This document shows positions 17,731-28,010 of a stretch of 64,000 nucleotides of DNA, piece after piece (within the stretch, counting starts at the first letter, position 1; every line of letters begins with the position of its first letter). The translations under genes and the position numbers were made by a program. The notes under the pieces are model-generated. The model was not told where the DNA came from. It did no database searches and worked only from the letters and a program-made list of their open reading frames with translations. Source of the stretch: Flavobacterium alkalisoli (GTDB lineage: Bacteria > Bacteroidota > Bacteroidia > Flavobacteriales > Flavobacteriaceae); contig NZ_CP042831.1 of assembly GCF_008000935.1 (NCBI RefSeq), forward strand, positions 3,720,001-3,784,000, written 5' to 3'.

Positions 17731-18350
17731 TTATTTTATGTCGGTAATAAAGTTCGCTATTAAGTTAGCAAGCTTATCCTGACCTTCTTCTGTTGTAAGG
17801 TAACCTCTGTCTTTTTCTGAAGTAATAAAGCCCATTTCAAAAACAAGCGCCGGAGCTTCTGCTTTTTTAAGCATATAGAAACCCGCTTCTTTAGTTACCA
17901 CATTATAATCTTTTCCTATTTTATCGGTAAGCTGTTTTGCATACTGTGCCGACTGTTCTTTCTGGTCGGATTCATTAGCTATAAAAATTTCCATACCTGA
18001 AACAGTATTTTCAGGATTTCTTGCAGCATTAAGGTGTAAAGATAAAACAAGATCGGGCTTAATCTTATTGATGGTCTCTACTCTTTCGTTTAAGTTGACG
18101 AATTCATCTCCTGTTCTTGTAAAATGAATTTTTACATCCTTGTTGTCTTTATTAAGTACTTCAATTTTCTTAGCGATAATTGCAGCAATATCTTTCTCCA
18201 TGTAATCATTATATACAGCTCCATAGTCTTTACCGCCGTGTGCGGCATCTATAACTACGTTAAATTTTTTTTGCTGAAATTTGGTAATGCAAAAGCAAAA
18301 CATATTAGTACTCCGATAGCGAAAAGATTTCTGATAAGGTGTTTTTTCAT
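17731..18350 (-). pseudogene. N-acetylmuramoyl-L-alanine amidase (copy 1), frameshifted
   Basis: Same gene as the intact 206-aa versions at 34,356-34,976 and 38,801-39,421. Copy 1 lacks one C within the T run at about 18,265-18,272, which throws the first 27 codons (start, signal anchor) out of frame. The catalytic part from VVIDAAHGGKDYGA onward is open. The defect is private to this copy and in a homopolymer, so a sequencing error is likely. Confidence 0.8.
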
Positions 18351-18436
18351 AATTAGCTGGTTTTGAGTTTATGTGTATACTAACACCACCAAAAATATAT
18401 AAAAAAATGTGCGCTTTAACGTACAAAAATGACCTT

Positions 18437-18997
18437 TTATCGGATTCTTTGGCTTTTCTTTGACGTATCTATCAGTTTTTCCAGTCGGGATATCTGTGTT
18501 TTTTCCTGCTTGGCAGAAGTAACCCAATGCTTCATAAGATTTTTATAATAAGGCGCCTGAGCATTAAAAAATTCCCAGGCAGCTTTATGGTTTTTAAAGA
18601 TTTTTTCCTGCTCATTGGTAAACTCTGCAGGAGCTTTCCTTTCATGGGAATATATTTTAGTTTTGCCCTCTTTCAGTTTTTCATAAGCTGCTATCCCCAT
18701 AGGCTTAACCAAACCGGCTGCCAGCAGCTCTTCCATCTTTTTTACGTTTACTGCACTCCATATACTGGTTGTCCTTCGCGGAGTAAACCGTATGGAATAA
18801 GCTTCTTTATCAATAGTACGCCTGATACCGTCTATCCAACCAAAACATAGCGCCTCATCTACCGATTGTGGCCATGTAATACTTGGCTTTCCGGTACCTA
18901 CCTTATAAAAACCGACAAGCAGCTCAGCGGCTGTTTCATGATTCTCTTCCAGCCATTCCCTAAAGTGGGCAGGAGTTTTAAAAAAGTGTGGTTTCAT
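18437..18997 (-). CDS. YdeI/OmpD-associated-family protein (copy 1)
   Basis: A 186-aa cytosolic protein. The YdeI family blocks are present: FREWLEENHETAAELLVGFY, KPSITWPQSVDEALCFGW and the following IDGIRRTID. A C-terminal EF..A...W.FF segment is typical. Relatives are linked loosely to envelope or bacteriocin tolerance, with no enzymatic activity established. It lies 9 nt downstream of the HAD gene. Confidence 0.82.
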   Translation of the reverse strand: MKPHFFKTPAHFREWLEENHETAAELLVGFYKVGTGKPSITWPQSVDEALCFGWIDGIRRTIDKEAYSIRFTPRRTTSIWSAVNVKKMEELLAAGLVKPMGIAAYEKLKEGKTKIYSHERKAPAEFTNEQEKIFKNHKAAWEFFNAQAPYYKNLMKHWVTSAKQEKTQISRLEKLIDTSKKSQRIR

Positions 18998-19006
18998 GGA
19001 TAGTTA

Positions 19007-19699
19007 TTAAGGTAGCAGTAATGGGATAATTTCGTTCAGTTTTTTTATTTCATAAAAATTATCGTGTTCAATTTCATGATCTATAAGCTCGTGTGCCCAT
19101 GTAGTATGAAACGGAACATGACAGGCATACCCGCCAATATTAAGCACCGGCAATACATCCGACCTCAATGAATTCCCTATCATAAAGAACTCATGCGGTT
19201 CTATATCCAGCCTTTTTAAGAGCTTGTTATAGTTAAGTTCTTTTTTATCGGCCATAACCTCTATGTGGTGAAAGTATTCCCCAAGGCCTGAATCATGCAG
19301 CTTACGCTGTTGGTCTTTAAGGTCGCCTTTTGTTGCTACGACCAGTTTATAATTCCCATGAAGTGCCTGTAGGGTTTGCTCTACCCCTTCTAATAATACT
19401 ATGGGCTTTTGCAGGAGTTCCTTACCCAGTTCCAGTACCTTATCGATATGTTTTATGCTAACAGTACCATCTGAAACCTCTATGGCTGTTTGTATCATGC
19501 TTAGGATATAGCTTTTAATGCCGTAACCATACAGCGGAAGATTTTCTATCTGGTGTTTAAAGAGTGCTTGCGACAGGCTTTGATGGGAAAGATAGTTTTC
19601 CATGAGTCCGCAAAATTTCTTTTCGGTCTCTTCAAAATAGGGTTCGTTTATAAAAAGGGTGTCGTCGGCATCAAAGGCAATTACTTTTAAAGATTTCAT
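19007..19699 (-). CDS. HAD-superfamily hydrolase (copy 1, intact)
   Basis: A 230-aa phosphatase-type HAD protein: motif I DADDTLF at the N-terminus, VATKGD (motif II region), K in VMADKKELNY, and motif IV GNSLRSDVLP. Probably a nucleotide/sugar-phosphate phosphatase; the substrate is unknown. This is the only one of the three copies with an uninterrupted frame. A TAAATTTG -7 type site lies at 19,721-19,728 upstream. Confidence 0.85.
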   Translation of the reverse strand: MKSLKVIAFDADDTLFINEPYFEETEKKFCGLMENYLSHQSLSQALFKHQIENLPLYGYGIKSYILSMIQTAIEVSDGTVSIKHIDKVLELGKELLQKPIVLLEGVEQTLQALHGNYKLVVATKGDLKDQQRKLHDSGLGEYFHHIEVMADKKELNYNKLLKRLDIEPHEFFMIGNSLRSDVLPVLNIGGYACHVPFHTTWAHELIDHEIEHDNFYEIKKLNEIIPLLLP

Positions 19700-19808
19700 G
19701 GCTTTACAAATGGTTTTCTACAAATTTAAAGATTTAGCTTAAACCTTACATTGAATAATAAAGCCATTCTCAATTTTATGCACCATTATACAAATGCCTT
19801 AATAAAAC

Positions 19809-20411
19809 TTATCGTATCTGTACAAGCTCAAACAGCCCCGGGTAATCTACAACAAAACCATCCTTATCTACCTCAATATCTGCCGTAAAGCCTTTCAGGT
19901 TATCAAAGCGGTAAAGCTGCTCGTCCAACCTGGTATATTTTTGCCTTTCCCTTCTTGCCTCATTAGCCAGTATATCTACATAAATAAGGCTAATCTCTTT
20001 GCTTTCGCCTTTCAGTAAATGTAAATTATTTACCGGAAGCGTGTTTGTTAACGGAGTTAGCGATATATCAATATAGTTACAGCCCTCAAAGTAAAAATGA
20101 GGCAGGTTCTTTTTGCATTTCCAGTGTTCGTTATCATCTAAACCAAGGGAATATTTATAGGTCTTATCAGCCACATTAGCCGATATCTCAAACGACCTTA
20201 CTTCCCAGTTATTGTTAAGTGTTAACCAGTATTCTGCATAAACAGGTTTTCTTTTAACCCAACCTTCAATTTCAGAATGTACCGAGATAGTGGTATCACG
20301 GTAATTTACGGCACAATGTTCGTCTGTGTCGTTTTTTATTCCCTTCCATAAAATACTCAACTGCATATCCGTGAAAATTAAAAGCGGTTTAAGCTTGAGC
20401 CAAAACCGCAT
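19809..20411 (-). CDS. Putative glycolipid-binding domain protein (copy 1)
   Basis: A 200-aa protein; an internal start at 20,366 (MQLSILWKG) would fit the family N-terminus better. Features of the putative glycolipid-binding family (DUF1089 type): an early ILWKG, HSEIEGWVKRKPVYAEYWLT, then paired W residues and a C-terminal LPVNNL / VDILA..RRERQKY block. No signal peptide. Substrate binding is not proven for the family. All three copies are intact. Confidence 0.7.
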   Translation of the reverse strand: MRFWLKLKPLLIFTDMQLSILWKGIKNDTDEHCAVNYRDTTISVHSEIEGWVKRKPVYAEYWLTLNNNWEVRSFEISANVADKTYKYSLGLDDNEHWKCKKNLPHFYFEGCNYIDISLTPLTNTLPVNNLHLLKGESKEISLIYVDILANEARRERQKYTRLDEQLYRFDNLKGFTADIEVDKDGFVVDYPGLFELVQIR

Positions 20412-20456
20412 CTAATTTACTATTTTATCAGCAATTAATCATTAATAATGAGACAT

Positions 20457-21452
20457 TTAACGCCTTGCCTTTAGTACACCCACTGTACTACCCGATTCGT
20501 TAACCAAAGCACCCACCATTACCTATATAAAGGTTGGTTTTATCATTATCGGTAAGCATCATTTTATATCCCGATCTGTTTGATCTAACGAGTCTGGCCA
20601 CTAAATATACCTTATCTCTTTCCACCTGAACCAGGTTACCTTTTACCGTAAGGTAATATTTGCCCTTAGGATCATCACGAAAGTAAGCGTCACTCGCTAT
20701 GTTCTTATCATATTGTGCACTTTGCTGTATCCTTTCCTCACGAGTCAGGTTTCTCTCTACTAAAACCTGTTTCGGTTGGGTTACCTCTTTTGGTTTTTCG
20801 GCTATTACTACAGGTTTTGGTTTTTCCGGCTGGGTTTGCACTACGGGTTGTGCAGCAATAGCAGTCCCTCCTCCTGCCCTATTCATCCTGCCGCAATGGC
20901 AATAAGCCTGTCGCTTTTAGGCGGATGAGAATGCGACCCCTTAATACTGGCTATGGTACCCATTACTGCCTGTGCATCGGCAAGAGTGGCTCCCAACCTG
21001 CCCAATACAAAACCGGAAAACTCATCGGCATCCAGCTCGGTTTGTGGCCTGCTGCCCACATTGTCCAGCGTATGCCCGTTAAGGTGGTGGCCTATTTCAT
21101 GTGCCAGTATACTTATGGCTGCCCAGTCACTACCCGTTACCGAGTTGATGTTAGCCATAAACTTTGGGTTATATAATATATAGCGTTTGCCTTTTAAAAT
21201 AACGGCAGCTGCATTAGGTACATTTGCAGCACGCAATTCAAAATTAGCTTTAAGGCCAATTACCGACATAATATTTTTTACTGCCGACTCTGCCGAGGCT
21301 TCGGGTTTATAGGCATGGATATCACCCGTAACAGCTTCTCCGTAATAACTGCACATTTGGGTATATTTTGCCGAAGCAAATACCTTTTGTGCACTAACTC
21401 CGGCCGTACTGCATAGGGCAAAACTTAATAGAAAGGCTTTTAAAATCTTCAT
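20457..21452 (-). pseudogene. M48-type metalloprotease with SH3-like tail (copy 1), frameshifted
   Basis: Corresponds to the intact 330-aa gene in copy 3 (41,527-42,519). Copy 1 has an extra C near 20,515, an extra CTC near 20,872 and a missing C near 20,883, so the frame breaks after the protease domain and again near the C-terminus. The signal peptide and the zinc motif AHEIGHH are intact. Defects are private to this copy. Confidence 0.8.
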
Positions 21453-21583
21453 TTGGCTTAGGAGAATAAATTTGACATTTGGTTTTATATAACATAATAC
21501 TAACGGAATAAATTAAAGGGTTAGTATACTTTTTAACACCCTTACTAACTATAACGTTATTTGTTAAATAACTGTTAACAGCA

Positions 21584-21624
21584 AATTTAAACAAACGTTT
21601 AATTTAAACAAACGTTTAACTTTG
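21584..21624 (+). promoter_or_regulatory. Tandem 17-bp operators over the efflux-operon promoter (copy 1)
   Basis: The 17-mer AATTTAAACAAACGTTT occurs twice with no gap (21,584-21,600 and 21,601-21,617), each containing the palindrome AAACGTTT. The second copy runs directly into TAACTTTG (21,617-21,624), a perfect -7 box 24 nt before tetR. Binding by the TetR protein would block its own promoter. The repeat is seen; autorepression is inferred. Confidence 0.6.
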
Positions 21625-21647
21625 CAGAGAATTTTGAATTCTATATC

Positions 21648-22271
21648 ATGACAGAATACAATGATAAGCAGTTAGAGATACTCAAAGCAGCAGAGATACT
21701 GTTTGCCAGCGAGGGCTTTGACGGCACTTCTATAAGAAGTATAGCTAAGGCTGCTAAGGTTAATATTGCAATGATCTCTTATTATTTCGGTTCAAAAGAA
21801 AAAATGCTGGAAGCTCTTATTATATACCGTACATCGGATATGAGAATGCAGCTTGACATCATTTCTAAGGAAGATCTTACTCCTTCCGAAAAAGTAGACC
21901 GACTTATAGACCTTTACATTTCCCGTATTAATAAGAACAAGTGTATGTACCAGATACTGCACTTTGAGCTTTCCACCAAAAAAAGAATAATGGACATGAA
22001 GGCATTTACCGATGTAAAACGCCAGAATATGGAAGCCTTTACCAAAATTATTAATGAAGGGCAGGAACAGGGAATATTTAGAAAAGATGTAAATATTAAT
22101 CTTATACCCCCTACTATTATGGGTACACTGGTACATTTCCAGATGAACAGGCCTTTCTTTGAGGCTCACTTAGGAATCAGTACCGATGAGGCTTACGAAA
22201 ACTATATAGAAAACGAGTTAACAATTCACATTAAACAAACCATTAAAGCACTTTTAGTTCATGAAAACTAG
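21648..22271 (+). CDS. TetR-family repressor of efflux operon (copy 1)
   Basis: A 207-aa protein with the TetR N-terminal HTH: ILKAAEILFASEGFDGTSI, then RSIAKAAKVNIAMISYYFGS. The variable C-terminal half is the ligand-binding/dimer domain. It is the first gene of tetR-tolC-hlyD-emrB and overlaps the next gene by 11 nt. Intact in all three copies. Confidence 0.92.
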   Translation: MTEYNDKQLEILKAAEILFASEGFDGTSIRSIAKAAKVNIAMISYYFGSKEKMLEALIIYRTSDMRMQLDIISKEDLTPSEKVDRLIDLYISRINKNKCMYQILHFELSTKKRIMDMKAFTDVKRQNMEAFTKIINEGQEQGIFRKDVNINLIPPTIMGTLVHFQMNRPFFEAHLGISTDEAYENYIENELTIHIKQTIKALLVHEN

Positions 22272-23606
22272 ATATTTACTGCTGGCCGGGGCGTTATTTC
22301 TTTCCGGCATTACTGCAATGCAGGCTCAGGAGAAAAAGTCGCTTACCCTTGATGAGGCCATAGGTCTGGCAGTTACAAAAAGTAATGAGGCGACACTTGC
22401 CGATACTAAGGTTTCCACTTCAAAGTATGAAATGGAAAGCGTAAAGAATAATATTTATCCTGAAGTTAAACTTTCAGGGCAATACCAAAGGCTTACAGAT
22501 CCTAACATTACTCTTAAAATCCCTACAGGAGACAGTAATGACGGAGAAACGGCTTCAGGCTCACCAAAAGTAGACCAGCTTATGTTAGGTATGGCAACTG
22601 TGGGTATGCCTTTGTTTTCGGGCTTTAAGCTTAAAAATAGCATAGAGGCTTCAACCGATGCTTATAATGCTGAAAGCTTTAATGCAGCGCATACTAAAGA
22701 ACAAATTGCAATGCAAACCATTGTATTGTATGTTAACCTTTATAAAGCTCAGGAATCTATAAGCCTTATACAGGAAAACCTGAAAAGCGCTAACCAACGT
22801 GTTACTGACTTTACAGCTATGGAGCAAAATGGCATTATTGCCCGTAACGACCTGCTTAAAGCACAGTTACAGGCATCTAACATTGAGCTTTCTCTTGAAG
22901 ATGCTAAGAAAAGAGCTTCTACCATTAACTACCAGCTGGTAACATTACTAAAGCTTCAGGAAGGTACACAGCTGGAACCAAACTCTTCTTATTTTGAAGA
23001 AGCTTCTGAATTAAACACTGCTATTACAGAACAGGATGCCATAAATCAGAGGAATGACCTTGAGCTTTAAGATGGCAGCAAAAAGCCAGCGAAGCCAACA
23101 TGAAGGTTGCCAAAGCTGACTACTACCCTACAGTAACACTTTTAGGTGGTTATGCAGCTATTGATATTAAAAACGTATTTCAGGTAACCAATGCAATTAA
23201 TTTTGGTGTAGGTGTTTCTTATGACATTTCTAATCTGTTTAAAAACGGTAAGCACGTTAAAACTGCTGCCAGCCGTGCAGAAGCTACAAGACAGGAAGTG
23301 GAAATACTTACCGACAGAATTAAGGTTCAGGTACAGGATGCCCTTGAAAACTATAACCTTGCCATTAAACAAAACAGGGTTTATACACAAGCCGTTGCCC
23401 AGGCGGACGAAAATTACCGTATAGTAAAAGATAAATATGATAACGGCCTTAGCGATACAAACGACCTTTTAGAGGCAGATGTTCAACAGCTACAGGCAAA
23501 ATTAAACGAAACATTCTCTAAAGCAGATATTACTCAGCGTTACTATGAGCTGCTGAATGTTTCAGGAAAATTAACTAACTCTTTCAATCTTACTCAAACA
23601 AAATAA
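22261..23606 (+). pseudogene. TolC-family outer-membrane efflux protein (copy 1), frameshifted
   Basis: Equivalent to the intact 448-aa gene at 43,328-44,674: signal peptide ending AMQAQ, two outer-membrane efflux repeats with long coiled coils. One G is missing at about 23,064 (GACCTTGAG|CTTTAAG), splitting the gene after codon 268. Private to this copy. Confidence 0.85.
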
Positions 23607-23615
23607 TCCTCCATC

Positions 23616-24692
23616 ATGGAAAAAAAGAAAACAAATAAAAAGTTCCTTTTCATACTTATAGCACTTGTAGCTGTTGGCGGAACTTATGGTACATACAAAT
23701 ACCTTCACTCGTTAGCTCATGAAACTACTGATGATGCACAGATAGAAAAAAACATGAGCCCTATTATACCTCGTGTTACCGGATACATTACTAAAGTATA
23801 TGTAAAAGACAATGACTTTGTAAAAAAAGGCGATACGCTTTTTGTTATAGACGATAAAGATTATGTAGTAAGGGTTGAAGAAGCTAAAGCTGCACTTGCC
23901 GCTGCCGAAGGTAGTTTTGCAGTTGCTAAAGCCGATGTAGGAAGCGCTGTTGCTAACGTATCGGTTTCTGAGGCCTAACGTACAGTCTACAAAAGGAAAC
24001 ATAGAAGCTGCTAAAGTAAGGCTTTGGAGAGCCACCAACGACTTTGAGCGTTACGAAAACTTATATAAAAATCACTCCATAACTAAACAACAATTTGAGC
24101 AGGCGCAAGCCGCAAAGCAAGAGGCTGAAGCACAGTTAAACGTGTTACAGCAACAACAGGCAGCCAGCAACTACCAAAAAAATGCGATTATCTCGAAATC
24201 GAATGTGTCCAACAAACAAACGGAAGTTGCTGCTGCTAACATTGAGAAGGCCAAAGCCGCTCTTGATGCTGCAAAACTTAATTTGGATTACACTGTAGTT
24301 ACCGCTTCTGTAGACGGACAGGTTTCTACTATCGATTTACAGCCGGGACAGCTAGTAGCTCCGGGACAAGCCCTGTTTTACGTTATAAATAACGAGACAT
24401 GGGTAGTGGCTAACTTTAAGGAAACTCAGCTTAACAAAATGACCGAAGGTCAAAAAGTAGTTGTGAAAGTAGATGCTTATCCTGATACCGAGTTTGAAGG
24501 TGTATTAACATCTTTCTCTCCTGCTACAGGGTCTCGTTTCTCTTTACTTCCTCCTGATAATGCTACAGGTAACTTTGTTAAGACAGTACAAAGGCTACCG
24601 GTAAAAATAAGCTTAACTGAAAATAACGATAAAGAAAAAGTAAAACTACTTCGTCGGGTATGAACGTAGAAGTAGATGTACATATAAAATAA
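23616..24692 (+). pseudogene. HlyD/EmrA-type membrane fusion protein (copy 1), frameshifted
   Basis: Same gene as the intact 359-aa version in copy 3. Copy 1 has an extra C at about 23,974, lacks one AAT codon at about 24,390 and lacks a C at about 24,655. The N-terminal anchor, biotinyl-lipoyl half-motifs and coiled coil are otherwise preserved. Confidence 0.85.
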
Positions 24693-24693
24693 T

Positions 24694-26278
24694 ATGGCAG
24701 CAACAGTAACACAGGATGACAGCCTGGTAGAATATGGCTTTAGGCGGGTAATTATTACCATTACCGCGGTACTGTGTGCCCTGCTTGAAATTGTAGATAC
24801 ACAATTGTAAACGTAGCATTAAACCAAATGCGCGGTACACTGGGTGCAACCCTTACCGACATTGCGTGGGTAATTACTGCCTATGCTATTGCTAATGTTA
24901 TTATTATACCAATGACAAGCTGGCTGTCTCAGCAGTTTGGACGACGAAATTATTTTGCCGTATCTATTATAGTATTTACCGTAGCTTCGTTTTTATGTGG
25001 TAATGCCACTAATATATGGGAGCTTGTATTCTTTAGGTTCATACAAGGTATGGGTGGTGGTGCTCTGCTGGTAACAGCACAAACTATTATTACCGAGAGT
25101 TACCCGGCCGAAAAAAGAGGTATGGCACAGGCCATATATGGTATGGGTGTAATTGTAGGACCTACATTGGGTCCGCCGCTTGGTGGTTATATTGTAGATC
25201 ACTATCACTGGGGATGGATATTTTATATAAACGTTCCGTTAGGTATTATCGCTACCCTTCTTACACTTATGTATGTAAAGAGCCCTAAATATGGCGAAAA
25301 GCTTAAACCTAATCAGGTAGACTGGTGGGGTATTGTTTTCCTGGCCTCGTTTATCGGTTCGCTACAATATGTGCTGGAACACGGACAGCAGGATGACTGG
25401 TTTGCCGATCCAACCATTATAATGCTGAGTATTATATCTGTATTTGGATTACTGGCATTTATATGGCGGGAAATGACCTACCAATACCCTATTGTAAACC
25501 TAAGCGTCCTCAAGGACAGTAACCTGCGTATAGGTACTATAATGTGTTTTATACTTGGTTTCGGTTTATATGGTTCAACATTTATCGTCCCTATATATAC
25601 ACAGTCGGTTTTAGGGTGGACAGCTCTTGAAACGGGATTATTATTAATACCCAGTTCATTAACAACAGCCTTCATGATGCCTATAATAGGTAGGTTAATA
25701 CAAAAGGAGTACCACAAACCTATATGGTTGCCGTTGGTTTCCTTGTGTTCTTCTTCTTTACCTTCTGGATGCATAACATCATTACTAATGATACGGGAGA
25801 AGAACACATGTTCTGGCCACTTATTATGCGAGGTATGGGACTTGGATTACTATTTGTACCTATTACCACACTATCACTTTCTACCTAAAAGGTAAAGGTA
25901 TTGGTGAGGGAGCAGCATTTACAGGTATGATGCGCCAGCTAGGTGGTTCTTTTGTATCGCCATCATTACCACTTTTTTTCAAGATTTGGCCAACAGCACA
26001 GGGTAGATTTAATATCTCACCTTGATAAAGCAAGCTTTGCGGTACAGCAACGTGTAGAAGGATTAAAACACAGCTTTATGGGCAAAGGTTTCTCTGAAAG
26101 TGAATCGTTAGCTAAGGCATATCAGATACTTGACTTTAACGTAACTAAGCAGGCAACCATACTATCTTATATGGATGTATTTATGTACCTGGGTATACTA
26201 TTCTTATTATGTATACCGTTTATACTGCTTGTTAAACGCGGAAAAGGTAAAGTAGATATGAGTGAGGCAATGCATTAA
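24694..26278 (+). pseudogene. DHA2-family MFS drug transporter, EmrB-like (copy 1), frameshifted
   Basis: The gene is a 14-TM EmrB-type proton antiporter, 529 codons by two-of-three consensus. Copy 1 has single-base deletions near 24,800, 25,702, 25,884, 25,953 and 25,978. Five indels in 1.6 kb close to the palindrome centre is the highest local rate in the window. Key EmrB stretches such as WVITAYAIANVIIIPMTSWL are visible. Confidence 0.85.
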
Positions 26279-26324
26279 AATTGTTTTTGGTTATTTAATA
26301 TAGTAACATTAGGCTTTTGCCAAA

Positions 26325-26378
26325 GTGTTCAAACAAAAAAACTCCGAAGTTGCCTTCGGAGTTTTTGTTTGAACACTT
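26325..26378. repeat. Palindrome centre joining copies 1 and 2 (junction J1)
   Basis: CTCCGAAG (26,342-26,349), loop TTGC (26,350-26,353) and CTTCGGAG (26,354-26,361) are the emrB terminator hairpin, and everything outward is mirrored: GTTCAAAC on the left, GTTTGAAC on the right, and so on for about 10.4 kb. In the single-copy context at 47,415-47,434 the loop reads GCAA. The centre therefore carries the loop in the opposite orientation. Confidence 0.95.
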
Positions 26379-26421
26379 TGGCAAAAGCCTAATGTTACTA
26401 TATTAAATAACCAAAACAATT

Positions 26422-28009
26422 TTAATGCATTGCCTCACTCATATCTACTTTACCTTTTCCGCGTTTAACAAGCAGTATAAACGGTATACATAATAAGAAT
26501 AGTATACCCAGGTACATAAATACATCCATATAAGATAGTATGGTTGCCTGCTTAGTTACGTTAAAGTCAAGTATCTGATATGCCTTAGCTAACGATTCAC
26601 TTTCAGAGAAACCTTTGCCCATAAAGCTGTGTTTTAATCCTTCTACACGTTGCTGTACCGCAAAGCTTGCTTTATCAAGGTGAGATATTAAATCTACCCT
26701 GTGCTGTTGGCCAAATCTTGAAATAAAAGTGGTAATGATGGCGATACCAAAAGAACCACCTAGCTGGCGCATCATACCTGTAAATGCTGCTCCCTCACCA
26801 ATACCTTTACCTTTTAGGGTAGAAAGTGATAGTGTGGTAATAGGTACAAATAGTAATCCAAGTCCCATACCTCGCATAATAAGTGGCCAGAACATGTGTT
26901 CTTCTCCCGTATCATTAGTAATGATGTTATGCATCCAGAAGGTAAAGAAGAAGAACACAAGGAAACCAACGGCAACCATATAGGTTTGTGGTACTCCTTT
27001 TTGTATTAACCTACCTATTATAGGCATCATGAAGGCTGTTGTTAATGAACTGGGTATTAATAATAATCCCGTTTCAAGAGCTGTCCACCCTAAAACCGAC
27101 TGTGTATATATAGGACGATAAATGTTGAACCATATAACCGAAACCAAGTATAAAACACATTATAGTACCTATACGCAGGTTACTGTCCTTGAGGACGCTT
27201 AGGTTTACAATAGGGTATTGGTAGGTCATTTCCCGCCATATAAATGCCAGTAATCCAAATACAGATATAATACTCAGCATTATAATGGTTGGATCGGCAA
27301 ACCAGTCATCCTGCTGTCCGTGTTCCAGCACATATTGTAGCGAACCGATAAACGAGGCCAGGAAAACAATACCCCACCAGTCTACCTGATTAGGTTTAAG
27401 CTTTTCGCCATATTTAGGGCTCTTTACATACATAAGTGTAAGAAGGGTAGCGATAATACCTAACGGAACGTTTATATAAAATATCCATCCCCAGTGATAG
27501 TGATCTACAATATAACCACCAAGCGGCGGACCCAATGTAGGTCCTACAATTACACCCATACCATATATGGCCTGTGCCATACCTCTTTTTTCGGCCGGGT
27601 AACTCTCGGTAATAATAGTTTGTGCTGTTACCAGCAGAGCACCACCACCCATACCTTGTATGAACCTAAAGAATACAAGCTCCCATATATTAGTGGCATT
27701 ACCACATAAAAACGAAGCTACGGTAAATACTATAATAGATACGGCAAAATAATTTCGTCGTCCAAACTGCTGAGACAGCCAGCTTGTCATTGGTATAATA
27801 ATAACATTAGCAATAGCATAGGCAGTAATTACCCACGCAATGTCGGTAAGGGTTGCACCCAGTGTACCGCGCATTTGGTTTAATGCTACGTTTACAATTG
27901 TAGTATCTACAATTTCAAGCAGGGCACACAGTACCGCGGTAATGGTAATAATTACCCGCCTAAAGCCATATTCTACCAGGCTGTCATCCTGTGTTACTGT
28001 TGCTGCCAT
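26422..28009 (-). pseudogene. EmrB-like MFS transporter (copy 2), frameshifted
   Basis: One G is missing at about 27,113 and one A at about 27,136, so the frame is lost for some 24 nt around codon 290 and the gene splits in two. The remainder of the 14-TM protein matches the other copies. Confidence 0.85.
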
Positions 28010-28010
28010 A

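Larger units (their letters stand above)
15700..26351 (+). repeat. Triplicated block, copy 1 (direct)
   Basis: About 10.65 kb that recurs inverted at 26,352-36,769 and direct again at 36,769-47,424. The left edge is defined by the second junction (base 15,700/15,701 is where copy 3 begins) and the right edge by the hairpin loop at 26,350-26,353. Bases 15,700-15,937 exist twice and the rest three times. Copy 1 carries at least twelve small indels not seen in the other two, mostly between 20.5 and 26.3 kb. Confidence 0.95.

Noticed and set aside
18437..18997. YdeI-like protein as part of a bacteriocin or phage defence system
   Set aside because: The family link to bacteriocin tolerance is loose and no toxin, immunity or defence gene is nearby.
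21584..21617. Tandem 17-bp repeats as a CRISPR-like array
   Set aside because: Only two units with no spacers and no cas genes; position over a -7 box fits operators.
22261..26278. Efflux genes as true pseudogenes
   Set aside because: Every defect is private to one copy and the consensus of the three is open, so an error explanation is preferred.
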